Positions 25,925 to 34,100 of a DNA stretch of 64,000 nucleotides are shown here, in pieces. Source of the DNA: Bacteriovoracaceae bacterium (GTDB lineage: Bacteria > Bdellovibrionota > Bacteriovoracia > Bacteriovoracales > Bacteriovoracaceae); NCBI GenBank assembly GCA_023701435.1, contig JAMPXB010000008.1, positions 1 through 64,000 on the forward strand. Direction: 5' to 3'. The notes beneath the pieces are model-generated. The model searched no databases and was not told the origin of the DNA. It saw only the letters and a program-made list of their open reading frames with translations. The position numbers and the translations under genes were made by a program. Each line of letters starts with the position of its first letter. Position 1 is the stretch's first letter.

Positions 25925-27328
25925 ATGATGGAAGAAAAAGAAGAAACCCAAGAAACCGAGAACCAGGAAATACTCCAGGACCTTTCCGAACAAGGAAAGA
26001 CTGCTGAACTCGTGGAAATGTTCGAAGAACTACCGACCATGGACGTAGCCGAGTTCATGGAAGAAAAGTCTCCTGAGGAGATTATCGATTATCTTAAAAA
26101 ACTTGATATCGAAGATCAGGGAAGGATTTTTTCAGACTTCACACTAGAGCTGCAGATCAAGCTTTTTCACTCTCTCGATCGCCGAAAATTCGCTCATATA
26201 TTTGGCCAGATGTTTTCCGATATCCGCGCTGACTTGTATCAGGAACTGACTAAGGAAGAACAAATCGAGCTTCTGCCTTATCTTGATAAAAAAGTCCGCG
26301 AAGACGTTATCATCCTCTCTGCCTACCCTCCGGAAACGGCGGGCGGTATTATGAACACCGACTTTGCTACAATCTTCGCCGATATGACGGCTGCTGAGTC
26401 GCTGGCAAAGATCCGCAAAGATGCTCCTTCCAAAGACATGATTTACTACATCTATGTAGTGGATCACTCCATGGTCATGAAGGGTCTGGTGACTTTAAAA
26501 GACCTGGTGATGAGTGAGCCGCAGACAAGAGTCACGGAAATGCTCAATGAGTTTTTTGTCTACGCTGAGGTTAATGAAGACCGTGAGTCTGTTGCCCAGA
26601 AAATTGAAAAATATGACCTGGTGGCGATGCCCGTCTTAAACTCACTTCATCAGTTAGTGGGAATTGTCTCCCATGAAGAAGCCATTGATATTATCCGTAA
26701 GGAAGAAACCGAAGACTTAGAAAAATTCATGGGGATCATGCCTTCGGAAGATGATGAAGACTATATGTCGACCTCACCTTTCCAGCACTTCAAGAAAAGA
26801 GTGGTGTGGCTCGTGTCCCTGGCGGCGATCGGAATTATTTCCGGTATGATTATTAACGAATATCAGTCCATTCTTGAGAGCTTCATTATTTTGGCGATGT
26901 ACATGCCGATGATGGCAGCAACCGGTGGTAATACTGGCTCTCAAGCAGCAACCGTGGTTATCCGCGCTCTGTCTCTGGGTGAAATTGAAGACAATGACTG
27001 GTCGAAGATCGTTATGAAAGAAGTGAAAATTTCTTTCATGCTTTCAGTCTGTGTCGCCCTCTTAACTTATTTAAAAATTGCCTTCCTCTCCTTCCATGCC
27101 TTTTTGCCGGCAGGCTTTACCATGGAACATATTGGAGGGGTGATCTCTTTGGCCATCGCCATTCAAGTCATGACCTCAGCGGTAATTGGTGCAGGCCTTC
27201 CTTTGATTGTGCGCAGAATGGGCGGTGACCCTGCCGTTGTGGCCAGTCCCGCCATTACCACCATTGTCGATATCACCGGGCTCTTTATCTATTTCACCGT
27301 GGCTTCGATGATTCTAGGTATTTCCTAA
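25925..27328 (+). CDS. mgtE: Magnesium transporter MgtE
   Basis: A 467-residue Mg channel. The N-terminal helical sensor domain (about 10-130; PEEIIDYLKKLDIEDQGRIF) is followed by PPETAGGIMNTDFATIF and two CBS domains (about 140-265; VVDHSMVMKGLVTLKDLV, YDLVAMPVLNSLHQLVGIVS), then five TM helices from about 290 with MYMPMMAATGGNTGSQA and the pore Asp region GGDPAVVASPAITTIVDITG. The sensor closes the gate when cytosolic Mg is high. A repeated ACCTAA motif lies upstream. The start tandem ATG-ATG has only a weak SD. Confidence 0.96.
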   Translation: MMEEKEETQETENQEILQDLSEQGKTAELVEMFEELPTMDVAEFMEEKSPEEIIDYLKKLDIEDQGRIFSDFTLELQIKLFHSLDRRKFAHIFGQMFSDIRADLYQELTKEEQIELLPYLDKKVREDVIILSAYPPETAGGIMNTDFATIFADMTAAESLAKIRKDAPSKDMIYYIYVVDHSMVMKGLVTLKDLVMSEPQTRVTEMLNEFFVYAEVNEDRESVAQKIEKYDLVAMPVLNSLHQLVGIVSHEEAIDIIRKEETEDLEKFMGIMPSEDDEDYMSTSPFQHFKKRVVWLVSLAAIGIISGMIINEYQSILESFIILAMYMPMMAATGGNTGSQAATVVIRALSLGEIEDNDWSKIVMKEVKISFMLSVCVALLTYLKIAFLSFHAFLPAGFTMEHIGGVISLAIAIQVMTSAVIGAGLPLIVRRMGGDPAVVASPAITTIVDITGLFIYFTVASMILGIS

Positions 27329-27369
27329 ACCAACATTTAGGAGTTAGAATACTGGCCTCAGGAGTATTC
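27323..27369 (+). promoter_or_regulatory. Two inverted repeats in the mgtE-manC gap
   Basis: TCCTAAA-6-TTTAGGA (27323-27342) covers the mgtE stop; GAATACT-9-AGTATTC (27347-27369) ends one base before the manC ATG and holds the CAGGAG SD at its loop and right arm. The first arm resembles the CCTAA/TTAGG motif upstream of mgtE. Neither is followed by a T-run, so they are not simple terminators. Confidence 0.45.
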
Positions 27370-27370
27370 T

Positions 27371-28744
27371 ATGCAAGTTGTGATTTTATGTGGCGGATCC
27401 GGAACCAGATTATGGCCGATCTCAAGAACCCTTTATCCTAAGCAGTTTGTTAAGCTCTTTCAGGATGAGTCTCTCTTTCAAAAAACCGTCACAAGAAACG
27501 CCGGGCTGGCGAGCTCCTTCTCAGTCGTCATCAATCAGGACCAATACTTCATGGGTCTGGATCAGCTCGATGACCTGAAGCTTAACCTAAAAAGTACTTT
27601 CATCCTTGAACCCATTGGCCGCAACACTGCTCCCGCCATTGCCATGGCCGCTCTCGCCTGCAATCCGGAAGAAATCCTGCTGGTCGTGCCTTCAGATCAT
27701 TTAATTGAAAAACAAGCTGCCTATGAAGCAACTGTTAACAAGGCCCGCGAACTAGCGCAAAACGACCGCCTGGTCACTTTTGGAATCAAGCCCGGCTATG
27801 CCGAAACCGGCTACGGCTACATTGAGGCGAGCGGTCTGGAAGTCAAATCTTTTAAAGAAAAACCTGACGCTGCAACTGCCGAAGCCTACGTCAAGGCCGG
27901 CAATTATTTCTGGAACAGCGGGATGTTCTGCTTTAAAGCGAAAGTCTTTTTGGCAGAACTCAAAAAATATGCCCCTGACGTTTATGAAGAAAGTCTCAAG
28001 ACCTTCAATAATGCCCGTCGTGATCAGGCCATTCGCCTGCAGATGGAAGACATGAAATCCATCCGTTCTGAAAGTATCGATTACGCTGTGATGGAAAAAT
28101 CCCAGCTGGTTAATGTTGTTCCGGCCGACATTGGCTGGAGCGATCTTGGCTCATTTGATTCTTTGTACGAAGCTCTTCCTAAAGACCAAGAGGGCAACAC
28201 TCTTTCTGAGAATACCATCCACTTAGGATCTAAAAACAATCTGGTCATTTCTCATAATCGTTTAATTTCGACCATCGATGTTGAAGACTTAATGATTGTT
28301 GATACATCTGACGCCCTGGTGATTGCTAAAAAAGGTTCCACTCAAAAAGTGAAGGACCTGGTGGGTCTGGTTAAGAAACAGAATGTGGAGATGACTAACG
28401 TTCATACGACAGCTCATCGCCCTTGGGGATCCTATACCATTCTGGAAGAGAATCCTGGTTATAAGGTAAAACAAATTACTGTTCGTCCTGGGGCCAAGCT
28501 CTCTCTGCAATACCATCATCACCGTTCTGAGCACTGGATTGTTGTGAGCGGAATTGCGACGGTTACCAATGGTGATAAAACTTTTGATTTAAAACAAAAT
28601 GAATCGACCTATATTCCTAAAGAGGCCAAGCACCGTCTCTTTAACAATCAAAAAGAAGATCTCGTTTTGATTGAGGCCCAAGTCGGCGGCTACTTAGGCG
28701 AAGATGACATTGTGCGTCTCCAAGACGATTACAAACGCAACTGA
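27371..28744 (+). CDS. manC: Mannose-1-phosphate guanylyltransferase / mannose-6-phosphate isomerase
   Basis: A 457-residue bifunctional enzyme of the ManC/AlgA type. The N-terminal nucleotidyltransferase carries GGSGTRLWPISRTLYPKQF and EKPDAATAEAYV, and makes GDP-mannose from mannose-1-phosphate. The C-terminal cupin (about 350-455), with PWGSYTILEENPGYKVKQ, SLQYHHHRSEHW and VSGIA, is the type II phosphomannose isomerase. GDP-mannose feeds O-antigen, capsule or exopolysaccharide. It stands alone rather than in a polysaccharide cluster. Start chosen at the only ATG with CAGGAG upstream. Confidence 0.96.
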   Translation: MQVVILCGGSGTRLWPISRTLYPKQFVKLFQDESLFQKTVTRNAGLASSFSVVINQDQYFMGLDQLDDLKLNLKSTFILEPIGRNTAPAIAMAALACNPEEILLVVPSDHLIEKQAAYEATVNKARELAQNDRLVTFGIKPGYAETGYGYIEASGLEVKSFKEKPDAATAEAYVKAGNYFWNSGMFCFKAKVFLAELKKYAPDVYEESLKTFNNARRDQAIRLQMEDMKSIRSESIDYAVMEKSQLVNVVPADIGWSDLGSFDSLYEALPKDQEGNTLSENTIHLGSKNNLVISHNRLISTIDVEDLMIVDTSDALVIAKKGSTQKVKDLVGLVKKQNVEMTNVHTTAHRPWGSYTILEENPGYKVKQITVRPGAKLSLQYHHHRSEHWIVVSGIATVTNGDKTFDLKQNESTYIPKEAKHRLFNNQKEDLVLIEAQVGGYLGEDDIVRLQDDYKRN

Positions 28745-28764
28745 TTGATATCAGTACCTCTAGA

Positions 28765-28809
28765 CTGAGTGTGAAAAATCTTGGTAGATTGAAATGTACA
28801 CACACTCAG
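28765..28809 (+). promoter_or_regulatory. Long-range stem before a short membrane-peptide ORF
   Basis: CTGAGTGTG (28765-28773) pairs perfectly with CACACTCAG (28801-28809) across a 27-nt loop that itself contains AATC/GATT. The right arm directly abuts the AGGGG SD of the ORF at 28818, so folding could control its translation. Confidence 0.5.
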
Positions 28810-28817
28810 AGGGGCTT

Positions 28818-28883
28818 ATGATTCGATCATTTTTGATCTTAATCGCGTTTTGTTACGTGGTAACTACGCTTACTAAGTTTTAA
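28818..28883 (+). CDS. 21-residue hydrophobic peptide ORF
   Basis: A short ORF with an ATG, a strong SD (AGAGGGG, 4 nt away) and a TAA stop. It encodes one basic residue after the start, about 15 hydrophobic residues with Phe, Ile, Leu and Val, and a C-terminal Thr-Lys-Phe: enough for one membrane helix. It begins right behind the stem at 28765-28809 and ends 12 bp before the deacetylase gene. It could be a small membrane protein, a type I toxin-like peptide or a leader peptide. No homologue is recognised. Confidence 0.45.
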   Translation: MIRSFLILIAFCYVVTTLTKF

Positions 28884-28895
28884 GGAATCGGTGAA

Positions 28896-29705
28896 ATGGA
28901 ATTCACCCCACTCCTTTCCGCTCTCTCATCTTTGTTCAATCCTGCAGTTCTCACTAAAAAAGATTCGCTTCCATTTACCGTCATGATTCTTTCTCCGCAT
29001 CCGGATGATGAATCAATTATTGGCTCTCTGGCCCTGCGTCTGCTTCATGAAAACAATGCTCATATTCTTAACGTGGCAGTGACCTTGGGTTCCAATAAGG
29101 ATCGCCAGGAGCAGCGCTCGGTGGAATTAATGAACGCCTGTGAGTTGTTGGAAATGGAATGCGTTTTCCTGAGTGAAAATTGGAAGACCAAAGAAAAAGA
29201 ACTCAAAGGTTTGATTCAAAAATATCAGCCCTCACTTATTATTGCTCCTCATTTAAAAGATTTTCATCCGACCCATATTAAGACCGGTGAGCTATTAAAA
29301 AAGGTTCTGCCTTCTTTTAAAAAAGAAAATATCCTGGTCGCCTGGAGTGAGTTCTGGGGACAACTGAGTAAACCCAACATCCTGGTGGAAGTTCCTCAGG
29401 AAGTAGTGGAACTGCAGATGAAGGCACTGGAAAAACATGTGGGTGAAATTGAACGTAATCCCTATCACCTGCGTCTTCCCGCCTGGATGATGGATAATGT
29501 GCGCCGGGGCTCAGAAGTCATTGGTGGTAAAGGTGCCCAGGCTAATCAGATGGCCTTCGGAGTTCTTTATCAGTTGCAGCTTTTTAAAAACGGCAAGTTT
29601 TCAACTCTTAAGGTCGCGCCCTTTCTAACATCAAATATGAATCTGGGTCAGATGTTTAAGTTAATCTTAGAGGCCGCATCCGGATCTAAAACCAAAGTAA
29701 AATGA
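28896..29705 (+). CDS. PIG-L/LmbE family N-acetylglucosaminyl deacetylase-like protein
   Basis: A 269-residue zinc-dependent deacetylase of the PIG-L/LmbE family. The signature SPHPDDESIIGSLALRL gives the metal-binding His and Asp pair with catalytic Asp, followed by VAVTLGSNKDRQEQRSVELMNACELL and the later His in PHLKDFHPTHIKTGELL. Members remove acetyl groups from GlcNAc-containing lipids, thiols or antibiotics. No signal peptide is present. The converging nagB gene, which handles glucosamine-6-phosphate, hints at amino-sugar metabolism, but they are on opposite strands and overlap by 58 bp. Confidence 0.88.
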   Translation: MEFTPLLSALSSLFNPAVLTKKDSLPFTVMILSPHPDDESIIGSLALRLLHENNAHILNVAVTLGSNKDRQEQRSVELMNACELLEMECVFLSENWKTKEKELKGLIQKYQPSLIIAPHLKDFHPTHIKTGELLKKVLPSFKKENILVAWSEFWGQLSKPNILVEVPQEVVELQMKALEKHVGEIERNPYHLRLPAWMMDNVRRGSEVIGGKGAQANQMAFGVLYQLQLFKNGKFSTLKVAPFLTSNMNLGQMFKLILEAASGSKTKVK

Positions 29706-30373
29706 GAATGACTTTTTAAATAAGTCGCCGGGCAATTCGGATCATCATGATGATTCAGAAGATGCTTGATCACGTCCGCCTTGGATTTTCCGGTGGCGAG
29801 CATCACCAGGCTTCGGGCCTCCATAATCGTATCAATCCCCATCGACAAAGCTTCTGTTGGAATAAGCTCATCAACAAACTGATCGCGGTTACTCTTGAGT
29901 GTCTCCTCGGTCAGCTCGATCTTACGGGTGCGAGAATTTTTCAAAGAACCTGGTTCATTAAAACCCACATGGCCGTTGGTTCCAATGCCTAAAAGCTGCA
30001 GATCCACTCCCCCGGCTTCCTTCAGGCTTTGCTCATAATGAAGAGCACTTTCTGCGGCATGCACCGGAGGAAAAGCAAATTGCGAGCTATTCAAATGAAG
30101 AGGTTCTAGTACATGGGTCTTAATATAATGCTTAAAGCTTGAAGGGTGATCTTCCGGCAGTCCCAGATATTCATCCAGCATAAAAAAGAAGGCCCGGGAC
30201 AAATCAGTCTCGGAGTCACGGCTTAGCTTAACCAGTGAAGCATAAACCGGTTCCATGGTTCGACCAGTGGCCAGTCCAATGACCGAAGCCGGATGGGCCG
30301 AGATTTTCTCCAGCAGCATCGATGCCACTGCATTAATCGCCTGTTCTTTAGAATCACACTGAATAATACGCAT
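29648..30373 (-). CDS. nagB: Glucosamine-6-phosphate deaminase
   Basis: A 241-residue NagB that converts glucosamine-6-phosphate to fructose-6-phosphate and ammonia in the cytoplasm. Seen: VIGLATGRTMEPVY (phosphate loop), FFFMLDEYLGLP (catalytic Asp), LLGIGTNGHVGFNEPGS (His of the ring-opening site) and MLATGKSKADVI. The length is at the short, monomer-like end of the family and the E. coli-type allosteric C-terminal extension is missing. It may serve recycling of murein or scavenged GlcNAc. Its last 58 bp overlap the deacetylase gene. Confidence 0.95.
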   Translation of the reverse strand: MRIIQCDSKEQAINAVASMLLEKISAHPASVIGLATGRTMEPVYASLVKLSRDSETDLSRAFFFMLDEYLGLPEDHPSSFKHYIKTHVLEPLHLNSSQFAFPPVHAAESALHYEQSLKEAGGVDLQLLGIGTNGHVGFNEPGSLKNSRTRKIELTEETLKSNRDQFVDELIPTEALSMGIDTIMEARSLVMLATGKSKADVIKHLLNHHDDPNCPATYLKSHSHFTLVLDPDAASKINLNI

Positions 30374-30450
30374 GAAATGCCTTTTTGCTCATTTTCAATA
30401 AGATAGTATTCTGACCTCAAGATCAATTCAAGGCACATCATTGTAAAATA

Positions 30451-30492
30451 TTCGGATTCCGAATCCAGTATTTGAAATCGGAATAAGTTCCG
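30451..30492 (+). promoter_or_regulatory. Palindromes upstream of the NtrC-type regulator gene
   Basis: TTCGGA-T-TCCGAA (30451-30463), overlapping GGATTC-C-GAATCC (30454-30466), and CGGAA-TAAG-TTCCG (30479-30492). All share TTCCG/CGGAA arms, and the last ends 14 bp before the ATG at 30507. Likely operator, perhaps autoregulatory. Confidence 0.5.
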
Positions 30493-30506
30493 GCTAAAAG
30501 CAGCTC

Positions 30507-31829
30507 ATGAAACCGAATCTGTCTTTTCTAATTATTGAGGATGATAAATACGCCCGTCTTAACTTACGGGAAATCCTTCAGCCTTTTGGTGTGACAGATG
30601 AGGCCATTAATCTGGAAGAGGCCCGCAAGAGCCTTGCTGAGCGCTTCTATGACATTGTTATAACTGATATTGAATTGGGACAGGACAATGGTGTAGACAT
30701 CATTGAAAGCATCGTTAAAAAGGGCTCTCACTGCATTGTCGTAAGTTCCTATGAAGGCGATGAAACTATCGAGAAGGCCTACACTTTAGGGGCCCGGCAT
30801 TACCTCTCCAAGTTTAAATTAAAAGAGCAATTACCAGTTTATATTCAAAAGTATCTCCATACCCGCAGTGCTAAGTTTGAAAAGATTCTGAAAGAAGAAT
30901 TTATCACTCAGGATGAGGAACTCATCAGTGATTTGCGCCGTTTATGTGAGGTCAATTGGAAGAACCAAAACCTTTTTATCAGCGGGCCCACCGGTACCGG
31001 TAAATCTTTATTGGGCAAACTGATTCATGAAATCACCCATCCTGAGGCCAATCTCGTTCACCTGAACTGTTCGGAAGTGGCCGAGAACCTGCTGGAATCA
31101 GAACTCTTTGGTCATGAAAAAGGTGCCTTCACTGGTGCCGATCAAAAAAAAGACGGCAAACTTAAACTCGCTCATGGCGGAACACTTTTTCTGGATGAAG
31201 TGGCGACAATGCCGCTATCCATGCAGCAGAAATTATTAAAGGCCCTGGATGAGAAAACCTTTTATCCTGTGGGATCATCGGTTCCGGTTCGCAGTGAATT
31301 CACTCTGGTGACCGCCACCTGCGAAGACCTCGCTAAGAAAATTGAAAACAAAGAATTTCGAGAAGACCTTTTCCATCGTATCAGCGGCTTTCAGTTTTAT
31401 CTTAAGCCTCTTTCCCAGCGCCCAAATGATATTGAGCTCTTGCTTCGTCATTTTCAGAAGAGCTCTACTCGTCGTTATGTCATCAAAGCTGAGGCCTATG
31501 AGCTTCTTAAAAAATACAGCTGGCCGGGAAATATTCGGGAACTACGGAAGACCTGTGAGCGCCTCTCCCAGAGTCGCTCTGGCGTCGTGGACGGCGCCTT
31601 GTTGGCCAAGATGTTGGGTCCTGAAACGGTGGAAGCCACCAATATCTCGGAATGGGAAGAATATGTTTTTGAGCATGGTCTTAAGGCCTATATCAGTCAG
31701 CTAGAGAAAAAAGCAGTGGAAGAAGCCTTGAAAAGAAACAAGGGTAAAATTACCGCCTGCATCAAAGACCTTAAAATCTCCAGCTCTGCTTTTTACCGCA
31801 TCCTTCAGGAAAATCAGCTCCAGTTCTAA
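30507..31829 (+). CDS. Sigma-54-dependent response regulator (NtrC family)
   Basis: A 440-residue bacterial enhancer-binding protein. Domains: receiver (1-125) with phospho-acceptor Asp54 (VITDIELG) and acidic pair EDD at 11-13; AAA+ domain (about 140-375) with Walker A GPTGTGKS, the sigma-54 contact loop GAFTGAD, Walker B GGTLFLDEV and arginine-finger region RISGFQFYLKPLSQRPNDI; and a Fis-type HTH at the C terminus (ACIKDLKISSSAFYRILQ). All parts needed to activate sigma-54 promoters are present. A strong sigma-54 promoter begins at its stop codon and drives the next three genes. No cognate kinase is adjacent. Confidence 0.95.
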   Translation: MKPNLSFLIIEDDKYARLNLREILQPFGVTDEAINLEEARKSLAERFYDIVITDIELGQDNGVDIIESIVKKGSHCIVVSSYEGDETIEKAYTLGARHYLSKFKLKEQLPVYIQKYLHTRSAKFEKILKEEFITQDEELISDLRRLCEVNWKNQNLFISGPTGTGKSLLGKLIHEITHPEANLVHLNCSEVAENLLESELFGHEKGAFTGADQKKDGKLKLAHGGTLFLDEVATMPLSMQQKLLKALDEKTFYPVGSSVPVRSEFTLVTATCEDLAKKIENKEFREDLFHRISGFQFYLKPLSQRPNDIELLLRHFQKSSTRRYVIKAEAYELLKKYSWPGNIRELRKTCERLSQSRSGVVDGALLAKMLGPETVEATNISEWEEYVFEHGLKAYISQLEKKAVEEALKRNKGKITACIKDLKISSSAFYRILQENQLQF

Positions 31830-31830
31830 A

Positions 31831-31848
31831 TTGGCATAGTCTTTGCTT
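31831..31848 (+). promoter_or_regulatory. Sigma-54 promoter
   Basis: TTGGCATAGTCTTTGCTT carries GG (31833-31834) and GC (31845-31846) exactly 10 bp apart, with TTGGCA at -24 and TTTGC at -12. Transcription should start near 31857. It stands just behind a gene for an NtrC-type activator and before three same-strand genes. Confidence 0.8.
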
Positions 31849-31852
31849 TAGG

Positions 31853-31884
31853 GATCTACACTGAAACATAAACAGGAGTAGATC
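31853..31884 (+). promoter_or_regulatory. Inverted repeat flanking the SD of the first sigma-54-driven gene
   Basis: GATCTAC (31853-31859) and GTAGATC (31878-31884) enclose 18 bp that include the CAGGAG SD; the right arm directly touches the ATG at 31885. It overlaps the predicted start of transcription. Confidence 0.45.
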
Positions 31885-32232
31885 ATGAGCTTACAGAATA
31901 AAACCGTTCAACGTTATCGTCTTTTTTTTCCCAAAGAAACTTTGCGAGAATCTTCCGGCCGCACCGGCATTCAAATCACAAGAATCTTTCGTCTCTTTAA
32001 CGGCAAGCCGATGAAAGTCGAAGAACTTGAAGCCTTTGAAAAAGCCATTAATGAAAAGATGGCAGAAAATCCAAATTTCTCACGCTTAAACTACGTCATG
32101 GAAGAGGCCGCTGCTCTCCTTACCAATGAAGAGTTGGGAAAAATCGCCGACTACATGGAAAGAAGAGTCACCAATAAGAAATTTGCCAGAACTTATATCC
32201 GTCCACTTTTTCAAGATGCAAGCATCGCTTAA
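31885..32232 (+). CDS. Hypothetical protein, first gene of the sigma-54 unit
   Basis: A 115-residue basic soluble protein. The segment KETLRESSGRTGIQITRIFRLFNGKPMKVEELEAFEKAIN reads like an XRE-type helix-turn-helix: a helix, a turn at Gly-Ile-Gln, a recognition helix with Arg-Ile-Phe-Arg, and a following 'vs..el..f..ai' helix. I therefore suspect a DNA-binding protein. The rest is helical. It lies behind a sigma-54 promoter and 9 bp before the next gene. No family is recognised with certainty. Confidence 0.7.
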   Translation: MSLQNKTVQRYRLFFPKETLRESSGRTGIQITRIFRLFNGKPMKVEELEAFEKAINEKMAENPNFSRLNYVMEEAAALLTNEELGKIADYMERRVTNKKFARTYIRPLFQDASIA

Positions 32233-32241
32233 GGAGTTTTT

Positions 32242-32721
32242 ATGAGAGGTTTATCATCACTAGAAAGAGTTATTCTTGAATCTATCGGCATGGAAAGTCT
32301 CACCTATGATGAGGTGCAGGCCCAGTCAGGACTCCAGGAAAATGTCTGCTTTAATATTCTTCAGGCCCTAATCATCCGAGGCATTCTTAAATGCAGCGGC
32401 AACAAATATAAGATCAACGAAAATATTTCTCCTTTAATGATGGAAGAAATTAATGGTCTTGAAGCGAGAAAAGCGGAATCACTGGAGATAATGGAAGCTG
32501 TGCTTGAACAAAACACGGATAAGATCTTTCGCTTTCAAAAAGTCGCGATGGATTCAAGAGATGAAAAGATCTTCAAGGCGATGCTTTCAAATCTGGAGTC
32601 ATTTTTAAAAGATGCTCATAAGAAGGCCCAATCAAGTGTGCCACTTAAAAACCGTCAGGTGGTGTTCTGGGGGATGGGAGAAGTCCAAAGTCTGATGAAT
32701 CAAGTGATGACCGGGAGATAA
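32242..32721 (+). CDS. Hypothetical protein with winged-helix-like N terminus
   Basis: A 159-residue soluble protein. The first 65 residues look like a winged helix: SSLERVILESIGMESLTYDEVQAQSG, NVCFNILQALIIRGILKCSGNKYKIN, with the helix-turn-helix followed by a wing strand pair. The C-terminal half is helical with many charged residues and an ending GRQVVFWGMGEVQSLMNQ-like segment (KNRQVVFWGMGEVQSL). It might be a regulator working with the preceding HTH-like protein. The stop shares a base with the next ATG. No known family assigned. Confidence 0.68.
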   Translation: MRGLSSLERVILESIGMESLTYDEVQAQSGLQENVCFNILQALIIRGILKCSGNKYKINENISPLMMEEINGLEARKAESLEIMEAVLEQNTDKIFRFQKVAMDSRDEKIFKAMLSNLESFLKDAHKKAQSSVPLKNRQVVFWGMGEVQSLMNQVMTGR

Positions 32722-34082
32722 TGATGAAATGGGTAGTTTTATTTCTCCTCTTTTCCTGTGGCAAACATAAAACTCCGGGAGCCGTGGATTTGCTCGATAA
32801 TGATGGAGATCAGATTCTAAATAGCATGGAGTCTTCTGAAGCTGATAAGCACATTGCCAATTTTGAACCCTTGGGTTCCATCAAAGGATCATTAAAATTC
32901 AATCACACCACTCCGGTGGAATTAACTTTTGCCAATAAACTTAATTCCCACAAGGACGCGCTTAAACTGATGGTAGGAAGAAGTGATGATATTTCCTACC
33001 GTGAGTATTTCTCTGAATGGAGCCGGGTGGAGTTCGATCATAAGGCCAAGATCGCTGATCTAAAAAACAACTTCTATACCCTTCATCTTCATTTTGAATC
33101 CAATGGAACGGTTCCAGAAGAAGTCATGCTGATTAATAAAGAGGAAAAGATTCTTTTAGGAAACTGGTCTTCCATCATGAGAATTGATTTGTCGAAAGCG
33201 CAGCTTAAGGACTTGCTCTCTGGTCGGGCCAACCTCGCCTTCCGTAAAAAATTTCAAAAAACTGAGCAGTACGATGTCACTGCTGATGAGTCTATTAAAA
33301 ATAAAACTTATCGGGTTTATCTTTATGATGGAGAGAAGACCCGGGTTTATTATATTTCAAAAGAGTTGCCCTTTGATAACTTCAAAGAGTTCAAGCAAAT
33401 CTCCGATACGGAAAATTATGAGATGGATAAAATATTCTTTTCAGGAGCCGGGCAACTGAACAAAAAGTGGTTTCAAAGAAAATTTAAGAACGGTGACCTC
33501 GCCCTGGTTCACTCATCGGCTGTTGAGATGCGGGAGAATTTACTGCAGCGATTTGAATATCAAAAAACGGTCCTGCAAAGAATAAACGGAAGACCACAAT
33601 TACCCTTGTCTTTAAAAAACAAACCGGCGGCCACTGTTTACCTTAAAATGACTTCGCTTAAGACGGAAAGAGTATTTGTTGAAACCGAGAGAAACATAGA
33701 ATACAAGGTAGGAAACCTCGCCCGGGAAGGACATGTGTATCAATGCCTTCATAAGCTAAGGAGTGTTGCCGAGGAAAGAAAAGTTCCGACTTCAATTTAT
33801 GACTTCTATCAAAACCTGGAAGTGACTAATGCAAACCTGATCCAAATTGAGGAATATCTCGCAGAAGACAGATTCTCCTGGGAGATAAAGATGACTTCGG
33901 AGGTTGGTAATACCATTTTCAGCGTTAGTCCGAGAGCACCATCAACCTACGTTATTACTGGGGAGTATGGTCAGAAATGTAAGAACAAGGCCACTGCCCT
34001 TAAGCTTGTTGATGCACAGGAGACCAATACCGAGGGTAAATTGAGTTTTACCATCGAGAGCTTTGTTGAGAAGCTCGACTAA
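32721..34082 (+). CDS. Large lipoprotein of the sigma-54 unit, unknown function
   Basis: A 453-residue lipoprotein with the leader MMKWVVLFLLFSC and Cys13 in a lipobox. Immediately after it comes a calcium-binding-like stretch (DLLDNDGDQILNSMESS), similar to a single thrombospondin type 3 or EF-type DxDxD loop. The remaining 400 residues are mixed alpha/beta without motifs I recognise; they contain only two Cys beyond the anchor. It is the third gene behind the sigma-54 promoter and starts at the preceding stop. I expect an envelope protein made under a specific signal. Confidence 0.75.
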   Translation: MMKWVVLFLLFSCGKHKTPGAVDLLDNDGDQILNSMESSEADKHIANFEPLGSIKGSLKFNHTTPVELTFANKLNSHKDALKLMVGRSDDISYREYFSEWSRVEFDHKAKIADLKNNFYTLHLHFESNGTVPEEVMLINKEEKILLGNWSSIMRIDLSKAQLKDLLSGRANLAFRKKFQKTEQYDVTADESIKNKTYRVYLYDGEKTRVYYISKELPFDNFKEFKQISDTENYEMDKIFFSGAGQLNKKWFQRKFKNGDLALVHSSAVEMRENLLQRFEYQKTVLQRINGRPQLPLSLKNKPAATVYLKMTSLKTERVFVETERNIEYKVGNLAREGHVYQCLHKLRSVAEERKVPTSIYDFYQNLEVTNANLIQIEEYLAEDRFSWEIKMTSEVGNTIFSVSPRAPSTYVITGEYGQKCKNKATALKLVDAQETNTEGKLSFTIESFVEKLD

Positions 34083-34100
34083 ACGTCATACAATTTAGGA

